This document shows, in pieces, positions 41,063-48,376 of a DNA stretch of 64,000 nt. Source of the stretch: Parafrigoribacterium mesophilum (lineage in GTDB: Bacteria; Actinomycetota; Actinomycetes; Actinomycetales; Microbacteriaceae); the NCBI RefSeq assembly GCF_039652555.1, contig NZ_JBDJAF010000001.1:248001-312000 (forward strand). Reading direction: 5' to 3'. The notes beneath the pieces are model-generated. The model did not search any database. It worked only from the letters and a program-made list of their open reading frames with translations, and was not told where the DNA came from. The translations under genes and the position numbers were made by a program. Numbering within the stretch: position 1 is the first letter of the stretch; every line of letters starts with the position of its first letter.

Positions 41063-44000
41063 AATCGCGGTACCGCCGCGGTCACGCGGCGCACGAGGCC
41101 GGCGACTCCGGTGGCCGAGCTGGTCGAGACCTCGAACGCGGTGGTCGAACCGAGTCCGGTGGTCGAACCGAGTCCGGTGGCCGAACCGAGTCCGGTGGTC
41201 GAACCGAGTCCGGTGGTCGAGCTTGTCGAGACCCCGAACCTGGATCTCGACAAGCTCGATCACCGGGTGGGGCTCGATCACCGAAATCACCGGAGCGCAC
41301 CACCGCGGCCGCCCGCTTGGCTCGCAGCCGCATCGCGCTCACCATCGCGCGGCGCACCAGCATCCGCGCCATCGGCCGCAGTACCCTCATCGCTGCGATG
41401 GTGGCGTTTCCCGTCGCGGGCATGGCCGGCGCCGCCCTGGTGGCCCAGAGCATGAATCCGACCGCGGACGAGACCATCGCCACCGAGCTCGGTCAGACGC
41501 AGGCCAGGGTGAACGTCGTGACCTCGCCCGATCCGACGGTCGTGCAGAACTCGACCCACCCGCAGTTCTGGGGCTGGATCTCGCCGGACCCTTCGCACAC
41601 CACCGTCGTCGATGACCTCAAGCAGCCGGCCGACCTGTTCCCCGCGGGCACCCGCATCCTGCCGCTCTTCCGGACCACCGTTACGGCGACGACGGCAACC
41701 GGGGTCGGCCATTTCGACGCGATCGAGGGTCCGAGCTGGGACCCGTCGCTCGCCGGCCATTTCGACGTGCTCGACGGCCGAGCACCGCACAGTGACACCG
41801 AGGTGATGGTCACCGCGTCCACGCTCCCCCGATTGGGAGCAAAGCTCGGCGACACCGTTGAACTGGATGCTCCGGCCCCGTCGACTGTGACGATCGTCGG
41901 CGTCCTCGACAACCAAACCCAACCCGACTCGGTGCAGATGTTCTTCGGCCGCCAGGGCGCTCTCTCCGGGACGGCGCCGGCGGAACGCCTCCAGCAAACC
42001 GACTTCTACCTCCCGGACACCACGATCACGTGGGCGACGTTGCGGGAACTCAACGCGCAGGGCGCCACCGTGCTCTCCCGCGCCGTACTGTCCGGCCCGC
42101 CGCCGGTAGCGCGGGAGCCGTACCAGGACAGCAGCAACAATTTCCTCGCAATCCTTGCCGTCGCGGCGATTGCGGCCGGCTTCGCTGCCTTCGAGGTGAT
42201 CCTTCTCGCGGGCGCCGCCTTCGCGGTCACCGCGCGCCAGCAGCAGCGCACGCTCGCCACGATCGCGAGCGTCGGTGCCACCCGCCTCACCCTGTTCCGG
42301 GTGCTGTCATCCAGCGGGATCGTGCTCGGCGTGATCGGCGGGATCCTCGGCATCGGCGTCGGCATCGCGGGCGGTGCCGTGTTCATGGCCCTCACCGGGG
42401 AGGGAGACGCCACCCGCTACTACGGCTTCCATGTGCCCTGGCTGCTGCTGGTGGGTATCGTCGGTTTCGCCGTGCTGATCGGGTGGCTGTCCGCGCTCGT
42501 TCCGGCGCGCACTGCGTCCCGGTTCGACATCGTGTCCGCACTGCGCGGGGCGCGTCGGCCACCGGCGCCGAGCATCCGTCGTCCGGTCGCGGGGCTCATT
42601 TTGATGATTCTGGGCGTGGTTGTCGGGCTCGGCGGCGGTGCACTCTTCGCGGTGCTCCTCGATGCAGGTCGTGGACTGGGAAATGGCCACCCGCTGCTGT
42701 GGGTTCCGATCGTGCTGCTGGTCGTCGGGCCGGTGCTCGCGCAAATCGGGCTCGTGCTGTGCGGGCCGCTCGTGCTCCGCGTCATCGCTCGAATGATGCG
42801 GCGCGCCGGAATCGGCGCGAGACTCGCCTCACAGGATGCCGCACGCAACCCCGGCCGCGCCGTGCCGGCCCTGGCCGCAGTGATGACGACGATCTTCGTC
42901 GCGGTGTTCGCGATGTCCATGATGGCCTCGGCGGAGCGAAACATGGCGGCGAACTACCAGTACAGCTCCGCCCTCGGCACGGTGAAAGCGCCGCTTGGCT
43001 ACCAGGAGTATTCCGACAAAGGGCCGGGCAAGTTCGTGCGGTACGCGCATCCACAAGCCATCGCGGACGCCATCCGCAGCAGTGTGAACGTCGCTGACTT
43101 GCGCACACTGGCGAGCGTGCATGAACCTGCCGAAATACCCGAGAACCGCGATGGTACGGCGGCGGAGGAACCCTCAGATGGTGGGGACTCTGCCACCTAT
43201 CCCCTGCCCATGGTCCCGCCGGAGAACCTCTGCCCGACGTCACCTGCGTCTCCCCAGTTCGACCAGATATTCGACAGCGACCCCGCCTCGGCACGGGCCC
43301 GAGAAGTGTGGGTGTCCTGGCAGAACGACTGGCGGTGCCGGGACTCCTTCCCGTGGGCGTACTTCGGCGTCGATCACATCTGGGTCGGGGACACGGAGGA
43401 CCTGGCGCTGATCCTCGGGCACAAGCCGAGTGCGGATGCGCAGCGGGCGCTGGCGGCTGGCGGCGCCGTGTCGTTGTACCCGTCCTACCTCGACAAGGGC
43501 CAGGTCACCCTGTCCTGGTGGAACGTTGATCAATTGGGCCAGTTGGCCAGGTCCATGACCACGCCCTCCGGTCCGCCATCGCGAACCATCACCCTGGACG
43601 CGGTGCTGGACCGACCCGAGCATCCGCTCTACTTCGGCGTGTTCGTGAGCGAGCACACCGCGAACTCGATTGGCCTGGACTACCAGGACTCGCTGATCCT
43701 CGCCTCCACAACCAGCATGCCGACCGATGCCCAGGCCGATGCTCTCGAGTTGGCGGTGCGCAATCTTCCGGACAACCGCCAAGGCTTCCTGAACGCGCAT
43801 ATCGAGCGCGGTCCCGCTCCGTTCGCCCAGCCGTGGGTGTGGGGCCTGCTCGGCCTCAGCGGGCTCATCGCGATCGCCGCATCCGCGGTCGCGATCGGGT
43901 TCGCCCGCTTCGACGGCCGTCAGGATGATGCGACCCTGTCCTCACTCGGAGCCGGGCGGCAAGTGCGGCGCGCCTTCGCATTCTGGCAGGCAATCGTCAT

Positions 44001-44202
44001 CACCGGAGTTGGCGCGGTGCTGGGAGCCGGCATGGGACTCATTCCGGCGCTGGCACTGAGTGCGAACGCCGACATGCCATTTGCACCGCCGTGGCTGCAG
44101 ATCGGGCTGACCGCGATAGCGCTGCCGCTGTTCATTGCATGCGGCAGTTGGCTCTTCACTCGACGCACGCGTGTGTCGGCCAGGCGTGTCACTATCGCGT
44201 GA
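41059..44202 (+). CDS. FtsX-like ABC permease, with repeat-coded N-terminus
   Basis: The ~1047-residue permease has a cytoplasmic N-terminus, one helix (LIAAMVAFPVAGMAGAALVA), a large extracytoplasmic domain, three FtsX helices around 370-500, further helices, a second extracytoplasmic domain and three C-terminal helices. It is the FtsX/MacB type often exporting peptides or lipids. The ATG at 41059 overlaps the ATPase stop (ATGA). Residues ~30-65 read RTESGG four times, then a palindromic repeat, so the N-terminal part is made of inserted repeat DNA. Confidence 0.85.
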   Translation: MKSRYRRGHAAHEAGDSGGRAGRDLERGGRTESGGRTESGGRTESGGRTESGGRACRDPEPGSRQARSPGGARSPKSPERTTAAARLARSRIALTIARRTSIRAIGRSTLIAAMVAFPVAGMAGAALVAQSMNPTADETIATELGQTQARVNVVTSPDPTVVQNSTHPQFWGWISPDPSHTTVVDDLKQPADLFPAGTRILPLFRTTVTATTATGVGHFDAIEGPSWDPSLAGHFDVLDGRAPHSDTEVMVTASTLPRLGAKLGDTVELDAPAPSTVTIVGVLDNQTQPDSVQMFFGRQGALSGTAPAERLQQTDFYLPDTTITWATLRELNAQGATVLSRAVLSGPPPVAREPYQDSSNNFLAILAVAAIAAGFAAFEVILLAGAAFAVTARQQQRTLATIASVGATRLTLFRVLSSSGIVLGVIGGILGIGVGIAGGAVFMALTGEGDATRYYGFHVPWLLLVGIVGFAVLIGWLSALVPARTASRFDIVSALRGARRPPAPSIRRPVAGLILMILGVVVGLGGGALFAVLLDAGRGLGNGHPLLWVPIVLLVVGPVLAQIGLVLCGPLVLRVIARMMRRAGIGARLASQDAARNPGRAVPALAAVMTTIFVAVFAMSMMASAERNMAANYQYSSALGTVKAPLGYQEYSDKGPGKFVRYAHPQAIADAIRSSVNVADLRTLASVHEPAEIPENRDGTAAEEPSDGGDSATYPLPMVPPENLCPTSPASPQFDQIFDSDPASARAREVWVSWQNDWRCRDSFPWAYFGVDHIWVGDTEDLALILGHKPSADAQRALAAGGAVSLYPSYLDKGQVTLSWWNVDQLGQLARSMTTPSGPPSRTITLDAVLDRPEHPLYFGVFVSEHTANSIGLDYQDSLILASTTSMPTDAQADALELAVRNLPDNRQGFLNAHIERGPAPFAQPWVWGLLGLSGLIAIAASAVAIGFARFDGRQDDATLSSLGAGRQVRRAFAFWQAIVITGVGAVLGAGMGLIPALALSANADMPFAPPWLQIGLTAIALPLFIACGSWLFTRRTRVSARRVTIA
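41140..41211 (+). repeat. 18-base tandem repeat (4 copies) in the ABC permease gene
   Basis: GGTGGTCGAACCGAGTCC occurs four times (41140, 41158, 41176, 41194), the third with one change. In frame it encodes GGRTES repeats. A fifth partial copy leads into the inverted repeat that follows. Length changes by multiples of 18 would keep the frame. Confidence 0.85.
41212..41263 (+). repeat. REP-like inverted repeat family B, coding copy
   Basis: GGTGGTCGAGCTTGTCGAGACC (41212-41233) is followed by GGATCTCGACAAGCTCGATCACC (41241-41263), its imperfect reverse complement. The same sequence occurs between fasR and fabD at 33977. Here both halves are within the permease reading frame. Confidence 0.75.
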
Positions 44203-44219
44203 CGCAGCCTGCTGCTGTC

Positions 44220-44257
44220 GAGTAGCGACCGAGCCGGCGAGGCCTTCCTCGCTACTC
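44220..44257. repeat. Inverted repeat between convergent genes
   Basis: GAGTAGCGA (44220-44228) and TCGCTACTC (44249-44257) are perfect inverted copies with a 20-base loop. It lies between the ABC permease and the methyltransferase, whose stop codon is in the right arm. It may act as a bidirectional terminator or be a REP-like element. Confidence 0.5.
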
Positions 44258-44869
44258 AACCGGCGATGGCCGAGAGGTGACCGCGTGCGCGATGACGTGG
44301 AACACGTGCCAGTGCTTCGTGCCGCCGACCATCGGACCATCCCGGTCCTCCTCAAGGAGTTCGGCCGTTTCCAGTCCGGCGAGCAGCTGCTCGACAGCGG
44401 CACGGTCGTGAAAATTCATGTTCGTACTGCCGGCCCAGTCGTCGTGGGGGCCGAACAGTTCGCCGGCGAACCATCCGGAGGGCTCCATGGCGTCCCGAAT
44501 TGCCTCCCACAGCACCGGGAAGGCGACAGGGGCGCAAAACGGAAGCGCGTAGCCCGCATAGACCAAGTCCGCGGGAGGCAGCTCAAGGATGTCTTCGAAG
44601 GACCGTTGCTCGACCGTCAGGCTATCCCTCAGCAGTGGCGGTACATTCTGTCGGATGCGATCGCCCGCGCCGTCCGCCCCGTCGACCGCGTGTACGCGCC
44701 AGCCCTGTTGAAGCAGATAGCGGGTATCGGAGCCTTCGCCGGCACCGAGGTCCAGCGCGAAGCCTGCGGTCGTGCCTCGGAGCTCCAATGCACGCTGGAG
44801 CGTGGGACGCGGGTCGCGACCGGCCTGCGCGGCGTAAAACGGCATCCAGTCCGTCATGGCGTTCAGCAT
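44252..44869 (-). CDS. Class I SAM-dependent methyltransferase
   Basis: The 205-residue enzyme has motif I FALDLGAGEGSDTRYLLQQG, then VHAVDGADGAGDRIRQNV and the acidic motif PADLVYAGYALPFC. The second half (PSGWFAGELFGPHDDW) resembles small-molecule and tellurite-type methyltransferases. The substrate is unknown. The ATG at 44869 has a GGGGG-type site; the longer frame upstream is not coding-like. It is transcribed after the PolA-like gene, with a 38-base perfect hairpin between them. Confidence 0.82.
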   Translation of the reverse strand: MLNAMTDWMPFYAAQAGRDPRPTLQRALELRGTTAGFALDLGAGEGSDTRYLLQQGWRVHAVDGADGAGDRIRQNVPPLLRDSLTVEQRSFEDILELPPADLVYAGYALPFCAPVAFPVLWEAIRDAMEPSGWFAGELFGPHDDWAGSTNMNFHDRAAVEQLLAGLETAELLEEDRDGPMVGGTKHWHVFHVIAHAVTSRPSPVE

Positions 44870-44900
44870 AGGCCCCCAGCGTCTGACGATGCGGTGTCTT

Positions 44901-44938
44901 GTGGACGACGCGGCTGCTAGAGCAGCCGCGTCGTCCAC
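44901..44938. terminator. 38-base perfect palindrome, likely terminator
   Basis: GTGGACGACGCGGCTGCT (44901-44918) and AGCAGCCGCGTCGTCCAC (44921-44938) pair without mismatch around AG. It lies 27 bases beyond the stop of the PolA-like gene, on its transcript. No U-tract follows, so it would be a U-less terminator. Confidence 0.55.
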
Positions 44939-44964
44939 CAACAGGAGCCTCGCTGCGATGGGTG

Positions 44965-46686
44965 CTACTTCGCCTGCGCGTAGTTGTCCACAACCGCTAC
45001 CGAAAGCGGGAATTGCACAGGTGCCCGGCCGAACAGCAGCACCGCGGCGCGACTGGCGGCATCCTGCACGGCGTCGATCACCGCATCGGTCAGCGTCGCG
45101 GGGCAGTGCACCACGATTTCGTCGTGGACGAAGAAAACCAGGTGCGGGGCGTCCGTCAGCCAAGCGCCGCCGCCGAGGTCACGGAGCAGACCGCGCAGCG
45201 ACGCCATCCAGCACAGTGCCCATTCCGCCGCGGTCCCCTGCACGATGAAGTTTCGGGTGAAGCGACCCCAAGACCGCGCCTCACCGCGGGCACGGCGGCG
45301 GTCGGCATCCGTCGCCGTCTCACCGTACGCCTGGGACTGCGCCTGGTGCCACGCGGCTCCCGGATGCGGCGAACTGCGGCCCAGCCGCGTCGTCACGATC
45401 TCGCCGCGCTCACCGCGCCGGGCGGCGTCTTCGACCAGGCCGATGGCGCTCGGGTAGGCGCGCGTGAGCTTCGGCATCAGCCGGCCGCTCTCGCCGGTCG
45501 TGGCGCCGTACATCGCCCCGAGCATGGCGACCTTGGCCTCGGCGCGGGTCGCTACGGCGCCGCTGGCCAGTATGCCCGCGTACATGTCCTTCTCGCGTCC
45601 GGCCTCGGCCATTCGGGCGTCACCGGAGAGGGCGGCGAGGATGCGCGGCTCCAGTTGGGAGGCATCCGCCACCACCAGCTTCCAGCCAGGGTCGGCGACG
45701 ACTGCGCCGCGGATCTGCTTGGGCAGTTGCAGGGCGCCGCCGCCGCCCTTGCTCGCCCAACGCCCGGTGACCACGCCGCCGACCACGTAGTCCGGGCGGA
45801 AGCGCCCGTCGGCCACGTTCGCATCCAGCCAGTGCCAGCCGTTCGCTGCGAGCAGCCGAGACAGCTTCTTGTATTCGAGCAGCGGCGGTATCGCCGGATG
45901 GTCGAGCTTCTTCAGCTCCCACGAGCGGGTCGATGCCACGACCAGACCGACACGGCCGAGCGCTTTCAGCAGGTCGGGGGGCGAGTCGGGGTTGAGCTCG
46001 GGTGCCTGGAGCGCGTCGCGTACCCGCTGCAGGGCTGCCTCCAGGAGCGCCGGGCGCTCGCCGGCCCGTGGCCTGGGCCCGAGCAGGCTCGTGAGTAGCT
46101 GGTCATGGAGGTCTGCGCGCCATGGCAGTCCGGCGAACTGCATTTCGGACGCGACGAGGGCACCGGCGGACTCGGCGGCGAGCAGCAGCCCGATCCGGTT
46201 CGGGTCGGGCGCGGATGCGATGGCTTCGCGTTGCATCCGGAATTCGCGCACCGGGTTCGTGGCGTCTGCCGCCGGTTCCTCAGCGGCGAACTCGAACAGC
46301 GCGACACCGGTGTGATGCCCCACCGGCTCGACCGGGGCAAAGTCCCATCCGCTGGGCTCGGCCCTGGCGAGCTGGGATGATGCCGTCAGCTCCGAGCGCC
46401 GCAGGATCGCGTGTGAAAGCCGCAGGTCGACGCAACGCTCAACCCGAACTCCGGCCGCAAGTAGTGCGGGGTACCAGGCCGTCGTGTCGTCCCACACCCA
46501 CCGCGGATGCTGCAACTCCAGCCTGGCAACCGCCGCGGCCAGCGCAGAGCGGGTTACGAGTGTCGGCTGCGTGCTGGGGACGCCGGCATCCGTCAGCGGC
46601 GTGATCGCGCATCCGTCAGCGTCAGAAGTCAGGGCAACGTGCACTGTTCCAGTCTGCCGTGCGCCACCGACCGCATCCGCCGGCAT
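44965..46686 (-). CDS. DNA polymerase I-like protein (bifunctional 3'-5' exonuclease/polymerase type)
   Basis: The 573-residue protein has an A-family polymerase domain: motif A LVVADASQLEPRILAALSGD, the O-helix region (KVAMLGAMYGATTGESGRLM) and motif C FFVHDEIVVHC. The N-terminal ~250 residues resemble a reduced 3'-5' exonuclease domain, but the usual acidic metal-binding sites are not evident. It lacks the 5' nuclease of full PolA, so it is a second, accessory polymerase. ATG 46686 has an AAGG site; a GTG at 46644 is also possible. Confidence 0.82.
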   Translation of the reverse strand: MPADAVGGARQTGTVHVALTSDADGCAITPLTDAGVPSTQPTLVTRSALAAAVARLELQHPRWVWDDTTAWYPALLAAGVRVERCVDLRLSHAILRRSELTASSQLARAEPSGWDFAPVEPVGHHTGVALFEFAAEEPAADATNPVREFRMQREAIASAPDPNRIGLLLAAESAGALVASEMQFAGLPWRADLHDQLLTSLLGPRPRAGERPALLEAALQRVRDALQAPELNPDSPPDLLKALGRVGLVVASTRSWELKKLDHPAIPPLLEYKKLSRLLAANGWHWLDANVADGRFRPDYVVGGVVTGRWASKGGGGALQLPKQIRGAVVADPGWKLVVADASQLEPRILAALSGDARMAEAGREKDMYAGILASGAVATRAEAKVAMLGAMYGATTGESGRLMPKLTRAYPSAIGLVEDAARRGERGEIVTTRLGRSSPHPGAAWHQAQSQAYGETATDADRRRARGEARSWGRFTRNFIVQGTAAEWALCWMASLRGLLRDLGGGAWLTDAPHLVFFVHDEIVVHCPATLTDAVIDAVQDAASRAAVLLFGRAPVQFPLSVAVVDNYAQAK

Positions 46687-46698
46687 CCGTCTGCCTTA

Positions 46699-46784
46699 AT
46701 CCCGTCTCACGGAGTTTCTGTCTCCGACCGGCCCGGATCCCAATACCGCGGTCCCCGAAGAACAGAATCTCCGTGAAACGGGAT
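46699..46784. repeat. 23-base inverted repeat with 40-base loop
   Basis: The arms run 46699-46721 (beginning ATCCCGTCTCACGGAG) and 46762-46784 (its complement, beginning ATCCCGTTTCACGGAG on the minus strand) and match in 21 of 23 positions. It lies between the DUF1684 gene end and the polymerase gene start. It is too large and imperfect for a simple terminator and could be a small mobile-element remnant or a repeat. Confidence 0.55.
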
Positions 46785-46841
46785 CAAGTACCCGGGTAGG
46801 TGGGGCGGGGGCCAGGCGGGCAGGGACGCTGGGTGTGGGGG

Positions 46842-47672
46842 TCAGTGCAGGAGCGTGCCATCCTTGGCGAGCACGTTTTTTTCGCCGGCCTCGATCGGCA
46901 CCGCGAAGCGGTTCTGCTTCGGCGGCATCGGGCAGTTGAACGCGTACGAGAAGCCGCAGGGCGGCAACACGGCACGGTTGAAGTCCAGGGTGATCGTGCC
47001 ATCCGGGTTCGGGGCCACATAAAGGAACCGGCCGACGCTGTAAGTCGTGTCGCCGTTGGTGGTGTCACCGAACACCAACTGCAGCGCCCGCCCGGACTTG
47101 AACGCCGCCAGGTTGTAGTCCACGCCGTCCTTGGTAAAGGTGATCTCGCCCGGTACCGTGAAGTCGCGCGTCTTGCCCTCGTCCTTCATGTGTTCGAATC
47201 CGACCGTCGTACCCCCGGGGATCTCGGTGAACTTCGCGGTGATCACCCACTCCGGGTTATAGCCGAACGCGTCAATGGTGCCGAAGTTCTGGACGGCCTC
47301 GGAGTTCGCATCCCATACCCGCAGTGCGTAGTTGCCCTCCTCGCTGGCGATCACGAAGCCGCTCACGGTGTCGCTGAACACGATGTCGCCCGGCTTATCG
47401 GAATCCTTGCCGGCGACGACCGCTGAGCCGTCGACCAGTTCACCGTCCACCCGGATGCCATCGGCCGCGGACGCGGTGACCTTCAGCCCCGACTGACCGG
47501 CCGGCAACGGCGCCCACACGCCGGGGACACCGTAGATCGACTGTTCCGAATCCACCCATTGCGTGTTAACCAGGGCGAGGTTGCCCTTGGGCTGCACAAC
47601 GGCGAGGTCGCGGCGCTGCCGGAACACGGCAAGTTGGTCTTCTTCGGTGCTGGTGGTCGTGGTATCGGTCAT
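46842..47672 (-). CDS. DUF1684 domain-containing protein
   Basis: The 276-residue protein has the DUF1684 pattern near its end: DGTITLDFNRAVLPPCGFSY and FNCPMPPKQNRFAVPIEAGE, preceded by RALQLVFGDTTNGDTTYSVG. DUF1684 proteins are common in actinobacteria and have no established function. The ATG at 47672 has an AAGGAT site; the longer frame lacks one. No signal peptide is present. Confidence 0.85.
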   Translation of the reverse strand: MTDTTTTSTEEDQLAVFRQRRDLAVVQPKGNLALVNTQWVDSEQSIYGVPGVWAPLPAGQSGLKVTASAADGIRVDGELVDGSAVVAGKDSDKPGDIVFSDTVSGFVIASEEGNYALRVWDANSEAVQNFGTIDAFGYNPEWVITAKFTEIPGGTTVGFEHMKDEGKTRDFTVPGEITFTKDGVDYNLAAFKSGRALQLVFGDTTNGDTTYSVGRFLYVAPNPDGTITLDFNRAVLPPCGFSYAFNCPMPPKQNRFAVPIEAGEKNVLAKDGTLLH

Positions 47673-47888
47673 GGTTCCATCCTTATCGAGGTCACTGACC
47701 CTAACCGACAAGAACACGCAATAGTTCCCGCATCGATCGAGTTGTCAGCTCCCTGGATGCGCCGAGCCCGTCGTTCCGGATGCGACCAGTCGCGACCTGA
47801 CCGATGGCGAAATGCAACACGCCGAGAAAAAGCGGCTCGAGGTCCCGGAGTGTCCCAAAATCTCCTCGGCTACGGGCATCCGAGCATT

Positions 47889-47921
47889 AAAAAAGACCGG
47901 CCCCCGCACTGCGGGAGCCGG
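47889..47921 (-). terminator. Rho-independent terminator of the cold-shock gene
   Basis: On the minus strand a GC-rich hairpin (arms CCGGCTCCCGC and GCGGGGGCCGG, 47897-47921) is followed by a U-tract (TTTTTT, 47889-47894). It begins 13 bases after the stop of the cold-shock gene. Both stem and U-run are complete. Confidence 0.85.
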
Positions 47922-47933
47922 CCAGGTTTTTAC

Positions 47934-48137
47934 TTACAGCGGGCGGATGTTCTCCGCCTGCGGGCCCTTGGGACCCTGCGCCAGGTCGAATTCGACCTTC
48001 TGGTTCTCGTCCAGCGAGCGGTAGCCGCTCGTGGCGATCGCCGAGTAGTGCGCGAAGACGTCGGGGCTACCATCCTCAGGGGCGATGAAACCAAAGCCCT
48101 TTTCGGCGTTGAACCATTTTACTGTTCCTACTGTCAT
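47934..48137 (-). CDS. Cold-shock protein (CspA family)
   Basis: The 67-residue nucleic-acid-binding protein has the RNP-1 motif KGFGFIA, RNP-2-like VFAHYSAI and the typical start TVGTVKWFNAEKGFGF. It binds single-stranded RNA and aids translation at low temperature. The ATG is preceded by a GGAGGAG site. The 239 bases upstream up to the ligD stop have no gene and probably hold a promoter and a long leader, as in other csp genes. The stop lies near a strong terminator. Confidence 0.95.
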   Translation of the reverse strand: MTVGTVKWFNAEKGFGFIAPEDGSPDVFAHYSAIATSGYRSLDENQKVEFDLAQGPKGPQAENIRPL

Positions 48138-48376
48138 TCTTAATCTCCTCCAGGAGTATTCGCGTAACCCCGACTGCCGGGGCCACTCGTCGCGGTGTTC
48201 ATCGTCCGCTCCCGAAAGAAACAAGGCGCCAAATACACGGGCGACAGGCATTCAAGATGTGCGAGGTACTGCAACTGCGATCTTGACACTACTGCACAAA
48301 CCTGGGGACAGTGCAACTATTTTCTCCAATCGACATAATTGGATGCCTCACCGGCGCCTCAAACTAGACCTTTCCA

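Noticed and set aside
41140..41211. The 18-base tandem repeats as a CRISPR array
   Set aside because: Repeats are contiguous with no spacers, lie in a coding frame and have no cas genes nearby.
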